Assembly (NCBI GenBank): GCA_027625915.1
Contig: JANTQA010000036.1
Coordinates: 2,041,501-2,105,500, forward strand
Length of the DNA: 64,000 nt
From: Anaeramoeba flamelloides
Taxonomy: Eukaryota > Metamonada > Anaeramoebidae
Direction: 5' to 3'
The notes beneath the pieces were generated by a model, which saw nothing but the letters and a program-made list of their open reading frames with translations, had not been told where the DNA came from and did no database searches. Positions 11,582-21,388 of the stretch are shown one piece after another (positions within the stretch are counted from its first letter, which is position 1; every line of letters starts with the position of its first letter). The translations under genes and the position numbers were made by a program.

Positions 11582-14500
11582 TTAAATTTGATTGTTTTCT
11601 AATTGAGAAATAATTTTTTCAACTATTTTCATCAAATCTTGATTTGCTTGTTCTTTTTGTAAAAGATTATTTTTCAAAGCAAATGAGGCATTTTCAGCTT
11701 TAATGCATTTGGCCTTGGTTAATTGCAGTTCACCGAATCGATTATTATTTTCTTTTTCCATTGTCTTTTTAATGGAATCCATTTTCCCATAGGCATCGTT
11801 CAGCATTTTTTCGACATGCTTTTTCAAATCGGTGTATCGTTGCTGTGTATTTTCGAGTTGCTTTTTCAATTTGGTTTGCCATTGTTTCAGGTTTTTACCC
11901 TTTTCAACGATTTGTTTGTTTTCTTGCTGTAGCAAATCATATTGATTTCTTAACTGCGAATAAAAGGTTTCCATTCTTTCTGTTTGTTGATTCAATTTGG
12001 CATTAGTCTTTTCAAGTTGTGTTTTGGCTTTGTTTTGCTTTTCTTCTTCGATATAGCCAGTTTCCTTTTTAATGATATCTTCGTAGTGATCGATTTTTTT
12101 CTGATAGCTTTTCCGTTCAAGTACGGAGTTTCGATATTGTCTTTGGAGATCTGCTATTTCTTTCGTCAATTCTGAAATGCGCTTTGGCGCAGATCTGATG
12201 ACATTTTTTTTCACGTTTTCTTGATCGCCTGTTTTTGGGTTTTTTTGAGATTTTTCATTTTCTAATTGGTCCAATTCTTCGACACTTTCTGTTACTGCTT
12301 CATTGCCTTTTGCCTTTTTCTGTTTTGTTAAAGTTCTTTTTTTGTTTTTATTCTCTTCATTCTTTTTTAATTCCTTTTCTTGCTGATCTATTTGCATTAA
12401 ATATTTTTGATATTCATCATCAGACATTTCATTCATATCACCGCCATTCTCTTCATCAGAATTTAATAAATAGTCCTCCCCGAGGTCTTCCAAAAAATCG
12501 CGATAATTGTCTCCACCATTATCATTTTTTTTTTTTGTATTAGTTTTCTTGATACTTTTCTTTTGAGTTTTCTTTTTCTTAGTATTCTTCTTATTATTAT
12601 TAGGAATAAATTCTTCAAAACTATTTTCAGAATCAGAACTAGATTCAATACCATCTCTTTCACTGATCAACTGTTCAAATATATTAACAGTGTCATTATA
12701 AATGGAATCGTCCGAATTGGAATCTGATTCGGGTCCCTCTCGGACACTTTTTAAATCTTGTACTACTTGAGAGTAATAGTTTACCTCATCTTCATCGGAT
12801 TCAATCGCTTTATCATTATCGTTATCATCGTTAACTGTGGTATTTTTCTTATCTTTATTATTTCCATCAACTAAATTATTTGACATTTTTAATGAAGTGG
12901 GTTGTTTAACCTTTGAAGTGTTGTTAGTGGTTTTTTTAATTTCATTTAAATCGTTTTTAAAATTAGTTAACCATTCTTTTTCTTTTTCAATTTGCGAATT
13001 ACTGTTTTTATCATTTTTTGAATTATCGGTTTTAATATTTAATATTTCATGATCATAATCACTATCTTCACTTTCTGTTTCTGAACCGATTTTATCTGTT
13101 TTCAATTGTACTAATAAATTTGAAAATTCTTCATAATCCTTGTCGGCATCAGAATCTTCACTACTAAACCCGCCTTCTCGGACAGTTTGTAATTCTTGAT
13201 TTATACTTTCGTACATTTTGGAATATTTTTTCATTTCATCATCAACTGGAATTTTATTTTGATTACCTTTTTTTATTTTATTATTTTTTGAATTTTTAAT
13301 TTTATTTATCTTTATTTTTGGTTTTTTTTTAATGTTATTGTTATTATTTTTTTCAATTTTTTTAGTTTTATTGTTATTTTTTTTATTTTTATTGTTATTA
13401 TTTGGATTTTTCTTGTTATTATTTTTATTTGTTGGGTTTTTTTTTTCATTTTGTTTATTATTATCTGTTGATTTGTTAGGATTAGTTTTAGATTTAGAAT
13501 TAGAATCCGGCTTTGTTTCTTCAATAATTGTTTCAATTTCAGAGTCTGATTCAGATTCAGAATTATTTGTTCCCTTTTGATCAGTTTTTAAATGTTCAAT
13601 TAGATAACTAAATTCTTCAAAATCCTCATCATCATCTTCAGATATATCGCTTTGTGAATTTTCTTCTCGGACGCTTTTGAGATTTTGGTAATATTGTTGA
13701 TATTTCATAATTTCATCATCCTGCAAGGATTCTATTTCAGTTGTTGATACTAAATTTTCAGAATTATGATTGATAGTAACATTTGGATTTTGAGTATCAT
13801 TATCTTCTTCGCTATATCCAGAGTCGGTATTAGTTTCTAAAGTAATTTGTTTTTTCAAGTTTTCAATTTTTTTTTGAAATGCATCTTCTTCGTCATCTTC
13901 GTCATCGTCATCGTCATTGTCATCGTCATCATGCATGTTATCATCGTCTTTGTTCGTATTATTACTTTTACTTTTGAGGCCGTAATTCTCAACGTTGTTA
14001 TTATTGTTATTATTACTAAAATCTTCACCACCACTGTCATCACCACCAGACTCATTTATGTTATCACTATTATTTTCATCACCAGACATATTCTTTGCCA
14101 ATTCTTTTCTTAAATTTTCTAAAATTTTTGAATATGATTCATTTTTTTTCTCAATTTCTAAATCGGTATTATTATTTCCGCTTGCTAACAAATCTTCGAT
14201 TCGATCAGTTTCCAATTCCTTATTTAATTCATCTTCTTCGTCATCTTTTAAATTTGCATATTTACTATAATCATTAATGTTTGCTAACTTTTTAAGATCT
14301 TGTTTCTCATCATCATCAGAATAATTTAAATTCTCATCATTTCCAGAATCAGATCTATTTTTTAAATCGTTTTTAAACTTTTGCATTAACTTATTAAAGT
14401 CCTGAGGCTCAGAATCAGATCCTTCATTAGAATTTGATCCGTCAATATTCATTTCTTCAAATTTGTTTTGTTCCAATTCTTCATTAAAATCATTATCTTC

Positions 14501-15511
14501 TTTTTTACTATTATTCAAATATTTTAGATATTTCGCCAGCTCTTCTTTATTTTGCTCCAAGTCGTCATTATCTTCAGAGTTGTTTTCATCATTAGAATCT
14601 TCTCCAAAATCATCATTATCGTCTAAATCACTATAATCTACATCATCTTCATTATTACTGTCAACATTTATATTATCATTTTCATCGTCGTCGTCGTCGT
14701 CGTCGTCTTCATTGTATCGATCGACTTCAGATTCTAAAACTTTTTTTTCTTCTAAAATATCTCTTAATTTTGCTTGAAATAATTCAGTTTCATCATCGTC
14801 TTCATCCCCATCAGAAATTTCTTCAAGTTTGTTCATCAATTCATTGATCCTATCCTCATCTTCATCTACATCTTTGTCTTCATTTTCATTTTCATTTTCT
14901 TGATCGCTACTACCTTTATCCATTACATTTTTTTTTAAAGAATCAATCATTTGTGAATATTTTTCTGTTTCAAAATTGTTATCATCTTCTTCGAGGTTTT
15001 CTTCATTATTATTATATTCATAATTATAATTGTTTTCTTCCCCTTCTCCTTCTCCTTCTCCTTCTATTTCATTGTTTTCTGTTACTCCACTTTTTTCCTT
15101 ATTTCCTAGATCAGTCTCACCACTGTCATAATCCTCACTATTGTTCGACTCAGAATATGAATTCTCCTGTGTGATCAAGTCGTTCATTTTTTCTAAATAA
15201 TTTTGGTAATCTCCAGATTGGTTATTGTTATTTACTTCACCACTTCCGTATTCTTCATTAGAATTGTTGTCTTCTTCTGTTTCATTTTCATTTTCATTTT
15301 CGTTCGTATTTTCATTTCCATCCTCCGATCCGTCATCTATGAAATCATAACGCGAAATATCCAAATTCAAAGAATCAGAGCCAGAATTTCTTTCAGAGCC
15401 AGATCCTTCTTGTGAGTTGTCTTGGCCAGAACTTAGATCCTCGTCTGAGTTGATTGTATTCCTCATTTGTTCAATAAAGTTTTGGTACTCATCCAATTTT
15501 GAGTCGTTCAT
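11582..15511 (-). CDS. Giant acidic protein with C-terminal TACC-like coiled coil
   Basis: Single 1309-residue frame, ATG at 15511, TAA stop, no intron seen. Residues 1 to about 1090 are very acidic and low in complexity (Asp, Glu, Asn, Ser) with a basic Asn/Lys patch near 690-760. This region contains a loosely repeated module: a short helix of the type Y-Q-x-Y-x-x-x-L, often followed by LKSVREG or LQTVREG, then an Asp/Ser-rich stretch with SEDSD-like casein-kinase-2 sites. The last roughly 200 residues are a continuous coiled coil. Its end (RYTDLKKHVEKML, later LKNNLLQKEQANQDLMKIVEKIISQLE) resembles the conserved end of transforming acidic coiled-coil (TACC) proteins, which bind TOG-family microtubule polymerases at centrosomes and spindle poles. 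Acidic N-terminus plus terminal TACC domain is the family layout. By inference it is a microtubule-organising-centre protein. A generic coiled-coil protein is the alternative. Confidence 0.7.
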   Translation of the reverse strand: MNDSKLDEYQNFIEQMRNTINSDEDLSSGQDNSQEGSGSERNSGSDSLNLDISRYDFIDDGSEDGNENTNENENENETEEDNNSNEEYGSGEVNNNNQSGDYQNYLEKMNDLITQENSYSESNNSEDYDSGETDLGNKEKSGVTENNEIEGEGEGEGEENNYNYEYNNNEENLEEDDNNFETEKYSQMIDSLKKNVMDKGSSDQENENENEDKDVDEDEDRINELMNKLEEISDGDEDDDETELFQAKLRDILEEKKVLESEVDRYNEDDDDDDDDENDNINVDSNNEDDVDYSDLDDNDDFGEDSNDENNSEDNDDLEQNKEELAKYLKYLNNSKKEDNDFNEELEQNKFEEMNIDGSNSNEGSDSEPQDFNKLMQKFKNDLKNRSDSGNDENLNYSDDDEKQDLKKLANINDYSKYANLKDDEEDELNKELETDRIEDLLASGNNNTDLEIEKKNESYSKILENLRKELAKNMSGDENNSDNINESGGDDSGGEDFSNNNNNNNVENYGLKSKSNNTNKDDDNMHDDDDNDDDDDEDDEEDAFQKKIENLKKQITLETNTDSGYSEEDNDTQNPNVTINHNSENLVSTTEIESLQDDEIMKYQQYYQNLKSVREENSQSDISEDDDEDFEEFSYLIEHLKTDQKGTNNSESESDSEIETIIEETKPDSNSKSKTNPNKSTDNNKQNEKKNPTNKNNNKKNPNNNNKNKKNNNKTKKIEKNNNNNIKKKPKIKINKIKNSKNNKIKKGNQNKIPVDDEMKKYSKMYESINQELQTVREGGFSSEDSDADKDYEEFSNLLVQLKTDKIGSETESEDSDYDHEILNIKTDNSKNDKNSNSQIEKEKEWLTNFKNDLNEIKKTTNNTSKVKQPTSLKMSNNLVDGNNKDKKNTTVNDDNDNDKAIESDEDEVNYYSQVVQDLKSVREGPESDSNSDDSIYNDTVNIFEQLISERDGIESSSDSENSFEEFIPNNNKKNTKKKKTQKKSIKKTNTKKKNDNGGDNYRDFLEDLGEDYLLNSDEENGGDMNEMSDDEYQKYLMQIDQQEKELKKNEENKNKKRTLTKQKKAKGNEAVTESVEELDQLENEKSQKNPKTGDQENVKKNVIRSAPKRISELTKEIADLQRQYRNSVLERKSYQKKIDHYEDIIKKETGYIEEEKQNKAKTQLEKTNAKLNQQTERMETFYSQLRNQYDLLQQENKQIVEKGKNLKQWQTKLKKQLENTQQRYTDLKKHVEKMLNDAYGKMDSIKKTMEKENNNRFGELQLTKAKCIKAENASFALKNNLLQKEQANQDLMKIVEKIISQLENNQI

Positions 15512-16018
15512 TTCTTTTTGTAATTTATTCTTTTTCTTTATCTTTTTTTTTGTTTTGTGTTTTGTTTATTTTTTTATTTGGTTTGCTCTGTTTTGAACTT
15601 TTGTTGTGGTTTGGAATTTTTTTTTTTTTTTTGATAAAAAAGAGACTTTTCAAAATAAAAAAATCTAAAAAATGATTTTCAAAATGGTTACCAAAGCACA
15701 AGTGTAGTTTAACGGTTTAGTATGAGTTTGAGAGCAATTAAATATTCTTTTTTTAAAGTCTTTGGTTTGAAAAAACTAAAGATAAAAGATCTTTCTTTTA
15801 GTTAAAGAATTTTTTTTTTGATATTTCCGATTACTGGAAAAAATTTGAAATTCCAATGGATAAATAAGGAGTAAAAAAGATTGACATTCTCATTTTGTGT
15901 TGCCAAGTCCGTTTGAAGGCATTATTTAATTTTTTGTTCCTGATGGTATGATCTATTAGGTATTAATATTTGGAAAATCAAAGTAAAAAGAAAGGAACCA
16001 AAAATAATATGTGAATTT
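15512..16018. other. AT-rich intergenic stretch upstream of the TACC-like gene
   Basis: Long T runs and AT-rich DNA, presumably holding the promoter and 5' untranslated region. No further signal recognised. Confidence 0.4.
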
Positions 16019-16570
16019 AAGGTTTACAATCCCTGAAATTTGAAAAAAGATTATCTTGTGTAGTTTGTGACCCCTTATTTATATGGTTCTTTTGCTGATC
16101 GATCTTGTGCTTGGTATGGATTTTAATGGTGGTTCAAAAAGGCACTTTTTGACAATTTATTTTTTTTTTTTTCGAAAAAACGAATTGAAAAGTGTAAGAT
16201 AAATTGGATGGAAATTCAGTTATATAAAAAATCTGGTTTGTGGATTGTTGATTCAAATTTTTCATTAGGTTTGGTTTTATTTGAGCTTTCAAAAAAAATT
16301 TGTTTTCATTTAGTTAATTGACTAAAAAGTAAAACAAAATTTTCTTCTGTAACTCAAAATGTATTTTATTATAACAACTTCCTATATATTAGTCTCACAT
16401 TCTTCAATTCGGATTTTGGAAAAAAAATAATAAATTGTCAAAAAGTGCCATTTTGAGCCACCATTAAAATCCATACCAAGCACAAGATCGATCAGCAAAG
16501 AACCATATAGATAAGGGGTCACAAACTACACAAGTTAATATGTTTTCAATTTCCAGGGACTGTAAATCTT
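16019..16570. mobile_element. Foldback element with about 180 bp inverted arms
   Basis: The left arm 16019-16200 and right arm 16391-16570 are inverted copies of each other. Long shared runs include TGCTGATCGATCTTGTGCTT (right arm read inverted has CTTTGCTGATCGATCTTGTG) and ATTTTAATGGTGG. The 190 bp spacer is AT-rich. There is no coding capacity, so this is a non-autonomous foldback transposon or large MITE. Transcripts through it would form a long hairpin. Confidence 0.7.
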
Positions 16571-18030
16571 AAGGGATTTTAAAAAATAAACACTTTTTTA
16601 CAGTATGGTTAATACAAAAAAGGAATTTACTAAAACTAGCTTTTTCAATTTAATGTAGGAAAAAGTGCCTCAGAAAAATCATTATAATCTTCAACTCATC
16701 TTAGATAGCTGGTTAAATTAAAAGATCAAGAATAAAAAGTGAATTTACAAAAAAATGATTGGCTTTTTCTTTTTATTTCTTCAGAGATTGCCTTGTTGTA
16801 GAAAAAGTCTAGAAACCGTATACATTCAAAATACTGTTTTCATATTTTTATTTTATTTTCCTTTTTTTATTTGGATTTTTTAGAACTTTTGACTTCTGTT
16901 TTGAATAACCAAATAAATTCTTTTAGATGCCAATAAACTGTAAAAATTAGTTGATCAAAGATATATGATTTGGAATTTCTAAATTGTTTTGAAAATAGAG
17001 TTATTGAATTTAAAAAAATGTACATCCTTTTTAGATTATTATTGATTTTATCGAATTGTTCTTTTTGAAAATTTTTTATTAATTTAAGCACCAGGTATCA
17101 ATTACTGGAATTAATTTTTATTATTTGTTTGTGACTTTTGTTTGAGAATATATTGATTAAGAAAAGACAAATTGTACAAAAAAATTATCAAACCAAATCT
17201 TTTCTAATTTTTTTGGTTTTTTTTGATTTTTTTTTACATTTTTTTTGTCGAATGTGTGAATTTTGATTTATCTTCGAGGCGATTGAATGGTTTGTACCTC
17301 AATATAAAATTTGGATAGTAGATTATTTTCCAAAATAAAATAATAAAAATCAGAAAATGGGAAAAAATTATGTACAATAGAGGTTTGAGTGATATCATTC
17401 TTTATTCAAGGTGCAGTTTCAAAAATCAAGATATTTTATATTAAAACCTAATATTATAAAAAATCAAGGTATTCAATATTATTACGATAATTATTAAAAA
17501 ATCGTTATATTCTAGAAAATCACAATAATTATTTAAAAATCGTGATAAATGCCAAAATATCGCGATTAAAAAGTAATCTCGATATATTAGTTGATAGGTT
17601 TTTATGTTAATTCAGTAATATTTTAACAAAGAATTTATCATGATCGAAAAAAAAGTATATGAAAAAAAGTTATTCTCTTAAAAAACAACAAAAAAATATA
17701 CTTGGTTCAATCAAGGATCAGACCAGAGAGTTTTATTGTGTTTTCTCTTGATTTAGTTGACAAACCTATCCGATGCTTTGAGATCAACAACAATAAGAAC
17801 TAATGAGAAATAAATATTTTTTCAGTTAAAACTGGTGTTATAAATTGTTTTGAATAAAATCTCTTCAAAAACAACAAACCCTTTGTTCGTTTTTTTAAGG
17901 AATATTTTTTGGGTGAAAAAATTTTCTATATTCTAGGAAAGCTAAAGAAGGTTGGATAACTTTTCTAAAGCTTTCAATAAAATATAACCATCTGATGACT
18001 AATTATTATGATTTTTTCTACAATTGTTTT
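16571..18030. other. AT-rich non-coding stretch
   Basis: No gene supported. A 74-codon minus-strand frame at 16867-17091 lacks any family features. Around 17430-17600 there are many short TCGTGAT/ATCACGA motifs with a weak inverted counterpart at 18500-18640. Confidence 0.4.
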
Positions 18031-18072
18031 CTTCTTCTTCTTCTTCTTCTTCTTCTTCTTCTTCTTCTTCTT
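18031..18072 (+). repeat. (CTT)14 microsatellite
   Basis: Fourteen uninterrupted CTT units, with no open frame through it that looks real. Confidence 0.95.
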
Positions 18073-18704
18073 TTAATATCTTTGTACTGGACAGAAAACA
18101 CATTGTGAGCTTTGAGGTTTTTGTTTGATCGATCACAATAAGAAGGAAAATTATTCTTCATTATTTTTGGCTATTTAACTTGTGAAGGTAACAACCCCAT
18201 TTTTGTTAACACATATATTGTCTATTCAAAAATATTGTTGAAATTGGACTAATTATTAGTTTTATCATAAAATTCGTTTGAGATTTTTTTTTTTCTAAAA
18301 GCTAAAAAAATGAAAAGAAAAAAAAAATTTTTTTTCTAAAATAAATAAACCTCATAGATTGTTTATAAAAGATTTATTTCTTTCAAAACTTTAAAATACT
18401 TGAAGAAAATTTGCAGTAATTTTTAAATAACTTTCTGACATTTTTAAAGGGGGTAATTGTTGTAAAATTCCCGAGTTTTTTTAAAAGTTGATATATTTTT
18501 TTAAGGTAATTTCAAAAAAATAATTATTTCATTTTTTCGCAATAATTATTTTATCCTGATAATGTGGAATATCACGATTTTATGATTTTTCGTGATATAG
18601 TAGGTCTAATCACAATTTTTTTAATTTTATTGCAAATTAATGGTTAGTATTATGAAAATATATTTTATCATCATTACCTCTTATGTTAATATTGGTTTAC
18701 TCTA

Positions 18705-19165
18705 TGACTTAAATATTTATTTCAAAATAAGTTAATTGAAATAATTCAAAAAAAAACAAAAAAATAACATAAAACTTTTTTGGATAAAAAAATTTTACTT
18801 AAATTCTGATTAAAAACCTGGAAATATCACAAAGTAACATATGATTGTTTAAACAACAAAATACAGTTACATGTTTTTCATTCATATTGGAAAAATTTTG
18901 TCGAGATTTGAAAAGTTATAAAAACAATTTTTTACAATCAAACAAAAAATAATAAACACCTCTTTTAATCCCCATAAATTATTCATATAAACTCTAGATC
19001 AGAAATTTTGATATATTGTATTTATGTAATAATATATAATAAAGCAAATTGGATCTTTGATTGAATCTAATAATCACTGTTAATGATTTTGTAAATTAAA
19101 ATGTGTTATGGGAATTTGAGTTTAATCAAGGACTTTAAAATAAAATTTACCTCGATATTTATAAA
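18705..19165 (+). repeat. Dispersed repeat family, copy 1
   Basis: Matches 51411-51870 in the same orientation, and its first half matches 48115-48370 inverted. Shared anchors include ATTTATTTCAAAATAA, CTGGAAATATCACAAAG, AAACAACAAAATACAG and TGGGAATTTGAGTTTAAT. No coding content; class unknown. Confidence 0.5.
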
Positions 19166-20333
19166 ATGGTTTATATACTTTAGTATATATTTGGCAACTG
19201 TATTTTTTACTGAAAGTTATTGGTTTTTTATGCTATTAGTTTTATTTCTATAAAGACTAGTTTATGTAATCAGTTTTATCAAATTAATTATTTGTCTGTT
19301 ATTTTGAAATATAAAATATTTTTAATTATTATTAATCTCATATCACTACTTAAATTATGAAAAGAAAAAATAATTATAGATAGTTCATCAGAATTTTTAA
19401 TGTGTATTTATTTATTATCATTAATCCCTCTTTGTGCTTTTTTTTAATACCAGGGTAGCCCTGTTTTCTTTTTTGTAAAAAGATAATGGGGTGATTTTTT
19501 AAAAAAATTGGTAATTAATATAAATTAGGTATTTTTTTACATATTATCTTAAATAATAAGTTATTTTAAAGATATTTAATCATAAAATTATTAAAAATGT
19601 ATATTCACTAGAAAATAAAATAAAATATGAAATTGTTCGATAAAGGCTCTAATATTGATTTAAATCTTTTAGAAAAGAAATTTGTTTCAATTATATTTTG
19701 GTTCTTTTTTCGATATTTTGAGTTAATGTACGAATAATCGAAATGATACTCCATTTGGGGGCAAAAAACAATTTTCCTATTTAAAATTTCTTAATTTTTA
19801 AATTTATTATATTTTTCTTTAATTGAAATTATATTTCATTTTTTCTCTTTAATTTTTTATGTTTTTTCTTTACTCTCTTAAAAAAGAAAATTGGGTAATT
19901 GAATCTATAAATTCTACATCAAAAAACCAGTTTAACCTTTTTTACAAAAAAAAAAAAAAAAGTCTCTATTATCTTAATGGGCTTTCCACCAAACAAATTA
20001 TTTTATATTTTTTTTTTTTTTGAGAATCTTCCCATTTTAAATTTCAACTAAAAAATCTTCAAATTCAACAATTGTTTTGGATCTAATGAAAATTCAACTT
20101 CAAATAAATAAAATTCAAAAATTAACACTATTTTTTAAAAAAGTAACTTAATTTCAAAAAAATTTTAAGATAGTAAATTATTTTTATGAGCTAACAAAAA
20201 AAAAAAACAATTTTTAATTCGAAAAATATTTTTTTTTAGGTAAAATATAAAAAACAAAATAAATTTCTAAAATCTTTTTATTTATTTGAGTTCTGAATTG
20301 GTTAAATTTCTTTTTAAAATTGATTTTATCATT
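19166..20333. other. AT-rich non-coding stretch
   Basis: No gene or repeat that I can support beyond homopolymer runs. Confidence 0.4.
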
Positions 20334-21037
20334 TTAAGGGTCTAGTAATTTACTGTGGATTTGCTCTATACTCAAGGGATGACCTAATACCAAAAAGGGT
20401 ATTGTGAAATAGTCCTTCTTTTGGTTGATAAAATTCAAATAACAAAAAAAAAAAATTCATAGGATCATCTTTAACAAAAAAATCAACAAATAAAAATAAT
20501 TTTTAAAAGGGTTCTCAATCTCTAAAAATCAAAATTTAGAAAAAAAATTATTTCCCATTTTAAATTTCAAAATGGTCAAATTTCTTTAATTTAAAACAAA
20601 TTGCTTTCTTAAAGTTCGCAATCAATTTAATTCAATTTAATCTGATTTGTTGTTATTTAATACTCTCTATATATTTTTACAAAGTAATGATTTTTGGAAT
20701 ATTTTGGAGATAAAAATAACTCATTTAAGAATAGAAAAAATCGAACAAAAAGAAAAAAAAATCACCGAGATCTCAAAAAGCACCAAAGAGTGACACTTCA
20801 AAACTGACATAGTTGTTTTCAAAATTGTAGATTCTAATCATTCGAGTTGGAAATTGAGTGTCGCTTTTTTGTGGTTTTTATTAAAAATATCCTCCATCTT
20901 TAGTTGTTGATTTTTGGAGATCGATCGTACATCATGGTTGGTTGGTTTTTGATTGGTGTTAGGTACTCATAAAAATTACTAAAAAGTTATTTTCCATTTC
21001 AGAAAAAAATTTTTCACCATAATGACTCGACCCTTAA
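20334..21037 (+). mobile_element. piggyBac-like MITE, copy 1 (TTAA-flanked)
   Basis: The element body 20338-21033 (696 bp) is bounded by TTAA on both sides (20334-20337 and 21034-21037). The left end reads GGGTCTAGTAATT and the right end, inverted, GGGTCGAGTCATT. The same element occurs inverted at 45431-46124. Subterminally it carries an internal inverted pair (AAAGCACCAAAGAGTGACACTT against AGTGTCGCTTTTTTGTGG). No open frame. TTAA target duplications with G-rich termini are typical of the piggyBac superfamily. This would be a non-autonomous derivative lying about 350 bp downstream of the Myb stop codon. Confidence 0.65.
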
Positions 21038-21089
21038 TCAAATTATTTTTTTTTTTTTAACTTTTTGCTTCAAATCCCCTATACATAAA

Positions 21090-21090
21090 T

Positions 21091-21132
<42 letters not shown>
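21090..21132. repeat. (AC)n(AT)n compound microsatellite
   Basis: About eight AC units followed by about twelve AT units, in the 3' flank of the Myb gene. Confidence 0.9.
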
Positions 21133-21388
21133 CTATTTCTCTAATAAAAACATATAAAAATAGAAAAAAATGTTAAACAATTAATTATTATTTATTTTAA
21201 TTAAATAAAGTTATTTAAAAAAACTAGAGTAGAATTATATAAAAAATTTTTTAAATATATTTATAGAAAATTATTGCCACTCTAATCGAATTAAAATCGA
21301 TAAACATTGATAAAAATCCATATAAAAAAGTTATTTTTTGTTTTTTTTTTTTTTTTCCTGTTTAGAATTAAATATGAAGTTTATTTAA

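Noticed and set aside
13855-14113. Several 60-100 codon frames on both strands inside the TACC-like gene
   Set aside because: Shadows of the acidic low-complexity coding sequence read in other frames (poly-Val/Ile/Ser).
17430-18640. ATCACGAT/ATCGTGAT motifs suggesting a large inverted repeat
   Set aside because: Matches are short and scattered and do not extend into a convincing arm.
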